DNA of 64,000 nt from Pithys albifrons albifrons (taxonomy: Eukaryota; Chordata; Aves; Passeriformes; Thamnophilidae), in assembly GCF_047495875.1 (NCBI RefSeq), contig NC_092465.1, forward strand, positions 13,028,660-13,092,659, in the 5' to 3' direction. Below the pieces are notes generated by a model. The model did not search any database, was not told where the DNA came from, and worked only from the letters and a program-made list of their open reading frames with translations. This document shows positions 1 through 12,858 of this stretch, piece by piece; position 1 is the first letter of the stretch, and each line of letters opens with the position of its first letter. Position numbers and translations under genes: made by a program.

Positions 1-3000
1 TTCACTGTGTTTATTCACTGTATTTTGTAGCACTCTTGCTAAAAAGGAAATTTTTAAAATTGATACATCACTAATAGTTTGCACCTTAAATTAATGCCTA
101 CAATTTAAATCATAAAGAGATACAGAGAGCATAACAGTACTACTACACTACTTTTTGCCTTTTGATCTTAAAAATAGGAAAAAAAACCCAGTGCAAATTG
201 AAGATAACTCAACTGCACCCCTGTATTTATTGGAAAAGCTCATTGGAGATGACAGTGTTACCTTTTAATTTTTCAGTTTAAAAGTACATGGATACATTGC
301 AAGAGAACTTTGGTCTATTCCTCCCACTTGAAGATATTCCCCTTTGAAATATGTGCAGATTTGAAACATTGGTAAAAATGGCATCAATCCCATGCACTTT
401 TTATTTGAATTACACCACCATTGCTGAAGTGAAATACCAGAAAATTCTACTTCTGATTTAGAGCTGTAAGCCCTCTATTCGAGATTAATAATAATGTTCT
501 CCATGTTCCTGTATAATATGGAGGATTTCCTTTATTAGTCCTTCTGGAATAAAAGCGTAACTGTATAATTTACATTACATAAATATATGACTCATCTTTC
601 ATTATATGGATTTAAAAATTAAGAGGAACGTTTGGAAAGGCCCAAAAGGGCAGCTAACTCACAGTTCCCATTAACTTCGTTTGAATGCCAGTTTCTAAAT
701 ACCAGGAGGGATACACGCCCTCCTCCACAGGCACCCCTTAACAGGTGCTATTAAGTAATTTAACGACTTAAAAACCAGCCCACTGATACCAGTGGCAAAT
801 CCACAAACCACCAAGAACGAAGTCACAGGTTGCAGCTAAATCTACAGAGGATGCTGTCACCAAAAATGGGTACCTCTCTTTTTCCACCCACACCCATGAC
901 CGCGGCAGCTTCCTTGAAGAACTGGTGCTCCTCCCTTGGCTGAGGCAGCTCACGCCAAGCAACCAAAAAAATCACTGATTTTTGGACAAGCCTGGCTTCT
1001 CTGCTGGTTCAACGAGGTGAATTGGTTTATCGCAGGGTTGGCCACCTTGTGGGGAGGGAAGGGCACTCCCAGAGCCAAAAGCAGGACACTGCCCCTGTTG
1101 TTCTCAGGGAGCCGAGCCGTAACTCATGGCACAACCTCCCTCCAAAGCACAGGCAGTCACAGGAGCTGCCCTGGGGCACTCAAGGGTCTCGCCTCAGTGA
1201 ACTCTCTGTAGGGTAAGACTCTCAGTATGAGACTGCACAACATCTCAAGATACTGCAATTTAGAAAACCCAAGCCATACATCAAATTTCATACCACATAA
1301 TTTGACTCTACTCAATGCAAGAAAGGCAATTCCCAGACACACATTTTAAAATAAAACCAAAAAAATCTGAGCAAAATTTGCCATAGTGATTTAAAAAAAA
1401 AAAGGATCAGTCTCTTTCAAAAAGCATGAAAAATAGGAAATGGAACACTTCACTTTGAAACACCGTGTATTTTCTGTTTAAGATTTAAAAAACTTAGTCA
1501 ATTTTCTGAGAAAGCAAAACTAGTAACATTTTTTGTCAGTATATGAAAATAGCACATTTGAAAAGATCCTAAGAATACTTTTCTCATTTTTTTGCTTCAT
1601 TTTAACTTTCAGAAAATATCCCCTTTCATGAAGTGTTAAAAAGAAAAAATAGTACTAATTTTTCAGTCTGATGTCTGAAGAACCTCATGTTCAAAACACA
1701 CTAGAGAGAAAAAATAATATTTCTCAGTACTTTTCAATGCAAGTAGCAGATAAAAGAGCACATTTCTCAGGACAAGAAGCTTTTCTAAATTAATTTTTGT
1801 GAAGAGAAAAATATGCTGATTGTCAACATCTGCAAAACAAATCTTCAAGGCAGCTATAAACTACTTAGACATCGACTTTACAAAGGTCACCCAGAGATTT
1901 TTAGCTACCTTTGTATTCATTCATTCAAGTCTGGCCAGCACAGATTATTACTGAGGCTTTTAAGTGAAGGGCAACATAGTTATGTATTTTCCTGCAAACA
2001 ATTATTCCTGAGAGTTTTAAACTGAATAAAAAAAGTAGAAGCACAAAAGAAGAAATCCAGATAAAAGATGGGTCTTATGTTTGACTAGACGTCTGTACAT
2101 ACATGTCAACAAACACAAATAAATTCCTACTGAACATACAAACTTATAGAAAAGATTTGAAGTTACTTAAATGAGCATTTTGCAAGCAGCGATGTAAGTA
2201 CTGTAATATATTAGCATAATGAATTGTGAGAACTAACAATCAAGCCTTGGGCAAAAACTTCACTGCTTTATATTTGCCCAGTCAGCTTTGAATTTCCTTC
2301 TGAATGCTCAGACAATGGCAGTGAAAGCAGCCTATTCTGCAGGCAAAGCAGCTCTCTGTTACTGAATTCAGCAATTTACATAATAATAAAATAACACAAA
2401 AACCCTGGCACTGACAAGCTTTGAGTATTTTTGTTACAGATATCCGGTCTGATCTTTTTAATATATTTAGCAAAAGTTTCATGCACACCCCCATAAATTT
2501 ATTAAACTAAACACTTATCACGTGCTTATGGAATTTAAGGTTATAATTACCTTGGGGAACTACAAGCACAAATTTCTCAATTTAGGTTTGAATAGCACAT
2601 GCAGATGAAGAAAAGATGTGCAATTAAGGTTATATGAACCAAGCTATAATATCCTTCTGAACTGCACAGAAACTGTAATTCCTTTTGCTATGTTGACTCC
2701 AAACTCAAAAAGATCACTAAACATACAAGCTCCCCTGACTTGCTTAAATATGTAAATTTCACCAATAAATAAAAGTTTCCAACAAATTAGCAGATGAACT
2801 ACTCAAATCTTTTCACTCAGATCAAACTGTTTAAGAAACAGCTTTTTGGACTGTAGAACAGTATAATTTAAAACTACATAGTTAAGATGAACGTCATGTT
2901 CACTATTTTCCTTCGTAAATCTCAAATCCTGAATTAGTAACATCACCTGAAACCCTTAGAAGAATCTAACAGGGTTCATATATTTTTAATAGCCAACATC

Positions 3001-4667
3001 CTCATTCTTAAATCTCTTATTCTAGGTATCTATACTGGGAGATTAAATTTCACTTTTAAGCTTCCAACAAGGGGAAAAAAACCCCAAAACCAAATCCCCT
3101 AAAACTTAGTCATGGATGAGGAATACTTTTTCTGCTTGGGCATATGAAGTGCAAAATCATGAAACAGAAGAGCCACAGTTACACAACTAATGTATAAAAC
3201 CACTTCCTTCTTTATAAGACTCATTTCTATGGTGACTTACACAAGAAATCAGGTAATAAATAAACAAATCCTAAGAACACTCAGGAAGTCTGTACAACTT
3301 AAAAGTAAAGGCATATGAATGAAAGAGAATATTTAAGAATTGTGCTTACTTCACTGTATCCCTCTGCCACTCAGTGAGTGTTTCTCATAATTGACTTCAG
3401 TTGGAAGTCTTGGAACAGAAGGAACCTGACCCTGTGTTCCCTTTGTACAATAAAATGCTAATATGATAAAAGATTCACGAGTGTTCCAGTTTTGAGAGTG
3501 CCTTGATGTGAATAGGTTAAAAGGCCCATCAAAAAAGAGAGGAGATTTTTATATTATTAGGTCAAATTACTACTATGTGAACGCAAAAGTTGAATAACTA
3601 GCTGAGGGTGAAACTATCACTATTATAGCCAATTATAGTAAGTGTCACGTGCTATTTTGCAAAACTTTATAAATTTTATATTTCCCTCCCCAAACTTACA
3701 CAGTTGTTAAAACGGAAAATACAGTCCAAGCAAGGTTATAAAATTGTTTAAATACCTTCCCAGAGTAGTTTTTCTTGAGATACACCATTTGTTTATAAAC
3801 ATGTGATTATGTATGTGCTATTTTACAGTTCTCAAATGTTTTTGAAACCACTTTTGCACAACTTCGCTGCTAACAGAGATTATACAAAATTATGAGGGCA
3901 CATGTGACATTACAAGTACAGCTGCACATAAGAAGGTACAGTGGTGGTGATAATAAAGTGTATATTGCAACTTTTTCCCACAATTTACAGGTACTCTAGA
4001 CACAAGTTACTGAGTATTTCAAATCTTTGAACAACTCAACATTTGTTTGTCCTCCTTCTGGGCCTAACACAAAATAATAGTTTTTATTTTGCCCACGACA
4101 GGACAACAAGCTTGCAATATCTAGAATATTCAGCATAATTGAAAAGAAAAAAAAAAGCCTGCTAGTGCTATCTTAAAAAAGTAAAGATAAGCCCTGTAAC
4201 AGCACAGAAAACACACCAGCAAACTCTGAATGCCGGGGTGTCAAAATGGTATCTTGGCTAAATAGTTTGTAAAGCTCACTCATACTTTTGTGCCTTGACA
4301 AAAAGAACACTTCCAAATTTTTATCACAAAACAACAGACTTCAATTCTACCAAAACACAACTTTCACTTCCACATCCAAACACGGACGGTCACATTACAG
4401 CAAACCCACAGTGTGGGTGGGTGGGAGGGACTGGTACTGAAACCATGAACCTGGATATGTCAGATACAGGTCTTCAGTGCTGTATCCTTAATTTTCACAG
4501 TAAGACCTATACTAGCACTCCCCAAACAACGGCCAACTTCTTATTATATTGCCTGGCTCTCCCTGACCTCAACATTTAACAGTAAATTCTTACAGGCCAA
4601 GGTTTCTGATGTGTCTTCAGAAGGTCTGCATGCTACGGACCAGCAGCACAGTAAGAACAGAACTTAC
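1..4667 (-). other. Intron after PTPN4 coding exon 14 (partial)
   Basis: This is AT-rich intronic DNA. No exon was found on either strand. Positions 630-1220 are clearly richer in GC than the surroundings and contain a short hairpin-like GGCACC...GGTGCT at about 731-750. I could not assign that stretch to a known repeat family. Confidence 0.85.
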
Positions 4668-4826
4668 GGAGATGATTCCAGTATGATGCTGTTGGCCTGG
4701 GTGGATGATGGGGATCTGTGATTCACAAATACTTCACTCGGGGACGTGTGAACTACGTGGTCCACTAAATGTCCAACTGATGAGGGTCGCAATCGGGCTC
4801 CCTCTTGAGTGAAGGCAGAGTTGCGA
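4668..4826 (-). CDS. PTPN4: PTPN4 coding exon 14 (residues 402-454, linker)
   Basis: The exon is 159 bases. It completes His402 and encodes RNSAFTQEGARLRPSSVGHL, then VDHVVHTSPSEVFVNHRSPS and STQANSIILESS plus two bases of Pro. It is the Ser-rich linker upstream of the PDZ domain. The acceptor is CCCCTTAG|T and the donor TCTCC|GTAAGT. It is the last exon of the gene inside the window. I found no match to the next expected segment (a Pro-rich PALPPK stretch) down to position 1. Confidence 0.96.
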
Positions 4827-6072
4827 CTAAGGGGGAAAGCAGAGCAGTGCAATGTGACACAAATAGTTAAACTACACTTGTGACATCACCCACTAGAAAA
4901 GAATGCTAAAAAAATATTTCCTCTCAGTGTAAGCACATGTTCATACACTTTTTTTTAGTAAATTATTAAGTTATTAAATTAATTAAGGTTTCGCCAAAAC
5001 AATTATGTTGTCAGATCAACATATTTCATAATTTTATTTTTGAAAGTGTTCAAAAATTATTTTAATGAACACTAAATGCCTATTTCTTAAATGCATTTAT
5101 TTTTAATTAAAGAAGCCTGAAAGCATTAGGATCCTATCAACAGACTGACAGTCCAGTCAATGAGAAGAAAAATGGATTCCCAAGAAGACAAATCCTGGCT
5201 CTGAGGCAGAACTTAACCTGAATTCATTAAGATGAGCATTTTATTCCCTGCATCTTCTCCTAGCAGACTCATAAGCTTTGCACTGAGAGACATCATTTCT
5301 GTGACCCAAAATTTTCCCATTTGAAAATTAGCACAGTGACACAGGCATCTTAAAAATTCTTTTAAACATGCAAGATTAAGATTGTTACTCTCAAAGCATC
5401 ATTATTACACAATTTTCTCAGCAATTTTTAAATGCTACAGGTATTAATAATGATCTTGTGAATAATATGCTGAGAAAAAGAATCTTAAAATCTTTTGGTT
5501 TATGCAATACAAAATTGGGTAATACTGATTCTTAAGCCAGTTTCAACGCACTGAGAAAACTGGTCACCTTCCAAAGGAAATCCAAAATGTTTTTTCATTG
5601 GCTGTAAACATAAAACAGAAAGCTCTGTCATGTGAAGATTGAACATTGAAGGGAAATGAAGAAAAATGCAGAGGAATAAAACTGCAAGGATGTCCAATTA
5701 AGTAATTTCCCCCAGTGTTTTCAGAAGTGGTATTAACTAAAATCAATTATTTTTAAAATATCACACAGATTTTATTATCAGGGTATTTTTCTTGCCAAAT
5801 TAATAACTTTGTTTTAATTGTCCTTGAGAAAACTCAAGCTCTCAAGTTTAGAGTACTGTGATACATCTTACACTTTTTATAGGTCCATTGAGAAGCACCT
5901 AAAACTCATCCCTAAATACTCTCCTCTAGCTGCAGCTGAACGTTCCAGAGAATCACCCAGCAAAGAATTTTTGAATCTGTTTGAATCCATCAATCCTTTT
6001 ATTACACGAGTAGGTCAGTCACATTAGAGGTATACAGTTATTTGGAGGAAGAAAGGATGTGAAGCTACTCAC
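4827..6072 (-). other. PTPN4 intron between coding exons 13 and 14
   Basis: A 1246-base, very AT-rich intron with canonical ends (GTGAGT...TTAG). No repeat or exon was recognised inside it. Confidence 0.9.
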
Positions 6073-6207
6073 TGATTTGGGGTTCCAGGGGGAGACCTTG
6101 AGGGCAGGCTCTGTGTTTCCAGCCTATCATCAGACAGTGAGTTCCTACTCACTACGTCCCAGTCCATCCCGCTCATCAGCTTGCGTGCCAAGGGCTTACT
6201 GGGGGAT
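6073..6207 (-). CDS. PTPN4: PTPN4 coding exon 13 (residues 357-402, linker)
   Basis: The exon is 135 bases. It encodes SPSKPLARKLMSGMDWDVVS, then RNSLSDDRLETQSLPSRSP and PGTPN with two bases of His. It starts the low-complexity, Ser/Pro-rich linker between FERM and PDZ. The acceptor is TTTTCTAG|A and the donor CA|GTGAGT. Three extra residues, roughly SGM after KLM, are present relative to the human sequence as I recall it. Confidence 0.95.
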
Positions 6208-9200
6208 CTAGAAAAAGAAAAGTAAAATGACTAACCAAAAATTACATGATGTAAAAACAAAATTACAGAAAATTCACCACAATGAAACTGATGTTCTATC
6301 ATAGGAAACCAAATGATATGTAAGACAGGAAATATAATAATTCAACACTGTATTTACATGGGCAGTTCTGTATTTTCTCCGTTTACTGTATTCATTTTCT
6401 GTACTTTGAAAAGAATGCCAAGGAAATAGTCATAAACTACTGTTGGCTGTGTGGGAGACAGGCAAGATGGAATGTGAACTCACTGAACTTCTAATGCCTC
6501 AAAGACAATCTGACTCAAAACAGAATAATTGAGAGGTCTGAAAAACAAAACAAACAACACCCCCCCTCCTCTAAGTAACACAACTATTTAGCCATCTCAG
6601 GAAAAATAAAGCAGTGAAAAAATCAGTCCAAGAAAACTTCCAAAGACTCTGAAGAACTGACAGTGGGGTAATCATCAACATGGCAACGGAGCTATTAAGT
6701 TTTGTTCACACATCAAGGATTTTCATCAAGATGACATGCTTTCTTACAGAACTTGTTTTGTCACTTGTCAAGACAGATGCAATACTACTATTTAAACTTT
6801 GTGAGTAACCGAACTTCATTTGGTTTTGTGCCAGAAATATCCTTCAGGTTAAAGGTCACTGTAACTGCTGTTTTTATAAGAATTGTATTTTCTACTTGTT
6901 GCCCTCTCCTGATATTAAAGAAACATTTTCTTCCTGTTCTCCAGTCATCCCATGATGCCTACAATCTCCTGCTTTTTCTTTCACCTTTTTCTTAAGCACA
7001 AATGAAATCATACTTGCAAACTCTTATGAAATACTGTATTTCCCTTTTATACTGGAAATCATCAAATTAATCATCCAAGAACTGCGGTTGCCTTTTTTCT
7101 CAGCATTGCATTGGACGGTTCAGTCATCCTGCAACTAAACATACCCAGACTTTTGCTGTTTGCTGCTTTTTACTGAGAATTCTTCAGTTAACAACAAAAA
7201 GGCTTTTAAACAATCTTTTTATGTCCTATATATTTTGTGTTACTGGATTTTCACTTTACTTCTGCTACTTTGATGGTGCTCTACAGTTCAGATCTCTCCT
7301 CTATCATTAGCCCACCCTCTCTTGTTCCAGTGATACTTCAGTCTTTTGTGACATGATCATTTCATTTCCATTTGCCTTCACATTCTATCACTTTTCTCTC
7401 CCTCCAGCTTTGCACAGTGAGGTAACAACGTATTGTTGTATCAGCAGTACAGCTCCAGACATCCATACCACAAAATAATTCCTGCCTTTACTGTCCTTGG
7501 GACACATGGTAACTGTTCTTTATCTTCATCGTTATCACTGATTTACTGGAAGTGCAACTCCAGAAAGAGGTAACTCTCAGAAATTAAGGAACTACTTGCA
7601 CACAAATTACATCATCTGAAAATGAGAAACTTGGTTACAAAGATATTTGTGCTTCTCACAGAACTTAAAACTCAGTGCAAGCCACCACCTTGAGCAGGGC
7701 CTCCTCTGTATTATCAAAACAGTCCACAACAACAATAACCAACCACATATGATATTGAATCACCTGTCTTCACATGGAGAAATATGTTATATGTCAACAC
7801 TGTTTGATACTAAAGGAGTGGTATGGAGGGTTTACTTTTATTTTTACCCCACCAAGCAGTTCTGAACTTGTACTGCATTTTGCTTTACTGCTCTAAAGAT
7901 TTATAGAATAACAGCTGACAAATTTCAGACAGTTAAGCAAGATGTGTAATTCTAAATACTATTTTTTTCTAGTGTTAGTCCACCTGGGGCAAAAAACCTA
8001 ACAGTATGCTGATATTTGAAAACAGGGAGAATATCAATTATTCAATTCCTCAGGAAACATACATCCAGTTTCTTGGTGTGCTTCATGGTATTTACAGAGT
8101 ATTAATTTGATTCAAAAAGTAATTAGCTTGATATAATCAATTAAACCAACGTTCCAAATTCTGTAATGTGCTTAAAATGTGAGCAACTCTAACCACTTAG
8201 GTATTTTTCTTCCCAAACATGTAAATGTGAGTAGTTCTGAACAGGTAAAATAACAAGAACTCAGCAGAACTGAAATGCATGTCAGATTCTGATTCTACCC
8301 CTTCCCTGTTCCTTTATTAATGGCAGCCATGATTAGCTGGTCCCCACTGACAGCAGGTTTGTACCAGCAGATGAGCACCAGGAGCCAGCCCTGCCCAGAG
8401 GGGAATTTACCAAGGAAGAACAGCCTGGAAGAAAAACACACAGGACCATAATATATATGGTGCTGAATTAGGTAAATACAGGACTGTAGACAGAGGATTT
8501 TCTGACAGGTATGTAAAGGCAACTATTGAACCTTATTTGCTTTCAGTGAAAAAGCAACAAGTGGAACATAAAAGCTGGTGAGGAGCTTTTCTTTTTTTAA
8601 CATGCAACAACAGCAAAAGTGCACCATCCTCGCCTGTGTGAAACTAAAAAATTACAAGGAGAGACACAGAAGTGTATAGCATGGGGGAAAGTCCAAGTTT
8701 TCCCCCAAATTACTTTTTTGACTTTTTCAAAAAAACATACTCATTTTCTCTGAAGTCAGAGTTTCTAACTACATTTATGCAAACTTCCTCAATCTATACA
8801 TCAAATGAACACAACTCCAAAATGTTACAACATCCAATGTCAAGAAAACTCACCCTTTACAGTGGATGGGGTCTGATCTTTCAGGAATAATATCTTGCTA
8901 TCATGATAAACAGCTGTAGCATTTATCAGCAAAGGTTTGTTTCGATTATTTTATTAACAGCTCTAACCTCAGAGTCCCACCCACTCATGTTTGTTGCCTC
9001 AATTTCCTGTCTTTGCAGAAATTTCAAAGAAAAAATTACCACACCGCAGCACCGAACTTCTCAGTGCTGTGGCTTTTTGATTTTGGTCCTCCTGTCAACA
9101 CTTCCAAATCTACCAATAAGTTATATTTTTATTAACATTTAAGATATGCTGTGAAATATTCCTACAAATTTTCCTTATATCCTAATTTCTTAAAATATTA

Positions 9201-12200
9201 AAATAATTTTCTCACGCCAGAGTGCAGTTGAGAAGATGGGAGGTGGGGGGGAGAGTAAGCTGTAAAAACTTTTAAATGCTTTGATAAACTTTGAAATTCT
9301 GAATTCCATCTTTGCTCAGCCTGGATATGCTTTTATTGCATCCAGCACAGGGCAATGATAGTTAACAGAACAAGCTTTTTCCAGATTTAATTTTTGGTGA
9401 ATCTGCAGAGACATTCCTAAAAAAGTTGGAAGCAGTCCCACCTATTTGAGTAGTGATAGAAACTGAAAACTTTACCTGCCTGCAAAATAAAAAACACTAT
9501 TATGACCTGCAAATGCTACAGCAAATACAAAAAACCCCAAACCCCACAACTGAGTAGAAGGGATGAAGTTACATAATGCAACTAAAAAAAAGCATGACAT
9601 TATATTAGATGAGCTACAGCCAACAAAAGCTTTTGAAGACAGAATATGTTTGGCATCCCACAGCTGAAGGGCTAAATTCTTGCAGGAGCTGGGAAAGAAC
9701 AAGGGTGCAGTTTGGGAATACAGGTGGGAATCTTTAAAACATTCTGTCCCAAGAAGAAATAGAACCTGGGGCCACAGCCTTGCTTTGTATTTTGTCAAAG
9801 AATACAGAGAAGCATTTCACAGCAAAACTGGCAACTACTGCTTCAGAGCAAGAGACTGAAATTATACACAAATCTGCAAGGTACATCACAGACGACATGC
9901 AATTTAAAGCACCTCAGATTACTTAAAAAAACAGAATAGGTGCATTTGAAGCAAGAATGAATTTTTTTAAACAAGAGATTGCAACTTAATGATAAGGAGT
10001 TTGCACACACAAGTGACTGACACCACTCGCTGCCACACGATGAGCACAAAGCACCTCCACTCAGCTGCAGTGCAGACCAGCGGAACAGAACAGAAATAGA
10101 GTATTCTGCAAGGACTCTTAAGACAGAGCAGTGCCCTTTAAGAATTCTCTCAATGCATTATTTCATCTAACATTTTTAACTCTTATTATCTACTTTTATT
10201 AAGTTTCTGGGTATTCTTTTGGGGTTTTGTGGGTTGTGAATATCCTGCAACAAATGTGGTCAAGAGAACAGCTGTAATGAAAATGATAAAAAACCCCTCC
10301 AAAACATAAACAACTGCACCAGCAGTCTTCTAAGTGTTGAACCTAGTGCTGGGCAAAGATTAAGAACACAGCATCTACATAATCTATCAGATTTATTACA
10401 GAAGATATCATTCATGGTAGTAATTCCATTTTAAAAATTAAAATTTAAATGTTATAGGTTATAATTACTTATTCAAATGGTTGTTAAGAAATTTTATTTC
10501 CATGTCTTGGGCTTTGTATCTACGTTCCACTCAGCATGCAAAGGCCGGACTAGTTGATCATTACTTGTGGCAATCACCATTTCCCAACTTAGAAAAAATA
10601 CATCACTCAAATAACATCTCTGTTCAACTCTTGGTGCTATTTTCTCACTGTGAAATGAATCAACGGTTTGCTTAGATAGTATTTGCTCAAATAAGGCAGT
10701 TTCTAAATAGATACTGTTAAGAAAACCAAGTGTAAGCCTAGATAACTCTACAAGAAAATTCGGAAAACATTTCTTATAATTGATCTTGAATAAATCTTCT
10801 GATGCAAGAGCAATTATTCAAACTTGTTTTATGTGCCTAATTCTTAAGAAAGACCTGACTGTACCTGGTTTCATAGCTAAAGGCAACCAACACCTAACAG
10901 GACTTCCAAGAGCAATGAAAACAAGCTTGAGAGCTTAAAAAGCCGTTCAACACCACAATGACTTTGTCTGAGAAAGACCCACAAACAGAAAGATTACAGG
11001 AACAAAATCCTTATTTTACCTAGAAAATCTTAAACCCCAGAAGTTTCCTCTGTATGAGTACAAAAGAGCTAACATCTACTCAGCATTTCAACTTGAAATG
11101 TAAATGTTTAGAAGATAAAGAGGTGAAGGTAATGTCCTTAGATTAAATTCTTGGACCACACAGTGTTCTAGAAATGTCTTCTATTTTAAGCTTTTTCACT
11201 CTTGAAAAGACTAAAGGTCCTTAAAATTGAAAGTACATTAACTGCATACTGTGATGAGGAGGACAGATGAAGAAGCAGCTGATTTACTAAAAGCCTTCCA
11301 AGGTGTATTTGTTCCAATACACCATTAACTTCAGCTCACTGATGTACACAAATACATGTCAGACATTTATCAGCCATCGACATTTCCAGGAAACTCAAAA
11401 TATGTGTGGATGAATGTTATATTCCCTAATCAAAAAGCAACAGTGAAAAATAAAATTACTGAGAATGGAACAGCCAAGTATTTTATTAATTAAAAAAGGC
11501 CAAGAAGATTTATCACAATCAGAGCAGTTGTTGCCATGGCTTTCAATTTTATTGACTTTATTGATTTTATCCAACTGTATATTACAAAATACAAGTGACC
11601 CCAGCAGCACTTGATCGGTTTTGCTGCAAAGGGAAGAGTGCCATCTACTGCATAAGAGTTTCTGAAATGATAAAAATGCTCCTCAAAACCAAGTATCGGC
11701 TCTCCTCCGTTCCAGTGACTTCTGGGGAATTGCCAAGTTCAGAGTACAAGAAAAGTACTTTTTAACTGATTCTTCACTGCCATTTAGAGAAATGAAACTC
11801 AGCTGTCACAGTGTTGAGTCTCCTGAGTACTAAAAAAAGGTGCCCCAAGGAAAAATCTAACCAGATTCCCAAAGCAAACTACAAAGAGTAAAAAATTATT
11901 TTACACTGAAAAAATTGGTTTTATAAAATCTACCTGTTGAACCAACATGCCACAACACTTCTGCCCTCATCCTTCCCGTATGGAGCTGCCTACCTATGGC
12001 ATGGCCCAGCTACAACCCTGAATTATATGACAATGCACAGGGAAAAAGAAGGGGTGGGGCGGTTGGAGGGTTGGAGACAGGGCAGGAAATCAAGGCAGAA
12101 TTGCCCAGTGCTCTGAAAAGCAGTGTTTGCAGGCACTCGGAAAGTTGCTTGGCTCATTACTACAAGTCTGAAGGCATAAATTTTAACTCTAGAGTTCCTT

Positions 12201-12789
12201 AAGGGGCAAATATGCAAAAGGCATCTCTTAGTAAAAGTAGAAACATAAAAATGGCACAGAGCATGTCCCCTCCCCATAAAGATTCTATTGATGATTAGAG
12301 CAGACTGCCAGATGGATGCAGCAGCTATTTGACTTATGAATACTGTTTCATAATTTCTGAAGAAAGAACTAAATCCTTGTCCTGACTCTTTTATTGTAAT
12401 CACTAAACTTCTCAGGAGTCTGAAACACAATTAAGTCAGATATTCTCGATTAGCCAACTTTTCTGTGACCAAACACCTTCAGAAGCAGCTCATTCCCAGT
12501 CAACGTTTTCGTAGTAAAATATCTCATCAGGACTATAATGATAAAGCTGTTCCACCAAGTAAGACTCTCTGTGCCTTATTCTAAAGGAAATACACAGGTA
12601 CAGTTGTAGGTTGTTATCATGGATAAAACATACCCATTAACTCAATATTTTAAGGAAGTATTTTAAAAGCAGGGTATCACAGACAGTGCAAAGAGGGCTA
12701 ATGCATGTAACAAACTGCACAAACTGAAGGCTATTCCAAACTTTGAAAATATATAAAGGGGGAAATATTAAAGAATATGAATTACTCAC
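6208..12789 (-). other. PTPN4 intron between coding exons 12 and 13
   Basis: A 6.6-kb intron. It has only unremarkable AT-rich sequence and short chance reading frames, such as 12023-12430 on the minus strand. No known repeat was identified. Confidence 0.88.
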
Positions 12790-12858
12790 CTTGCAAATAC
12801 CCTGTCTTTATTTGCTCTTTCTTTACCATACTGCACAGATTGGACCTCAGTTCTCCCA
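12790..12858 (-). CDS. PTPN4: PTPN4 coding exon 12 (residues 334-357, FERM-adjacent)
   Basis: The exon is 69 bases. It completes Cys334 and encodes GRTEVQSVQYGKERANKDRV, then FA and two bases of Arg. In FERM phosphatases this adjacent segment carries sites for Ser/Thr kinases. The acceptor is TTTCTAG|TGGG and the donor GCAAG|GTGAGT. K to R is the only change I notice against the human protein. Confidence 0.95.

Noticed and set aside
12023..12430. 135-codon minus-strand reading frame inside a PTPN4 intron
   Set aside because: No similarity to any family I know and no fit to the phase or protein of the flanking exons.
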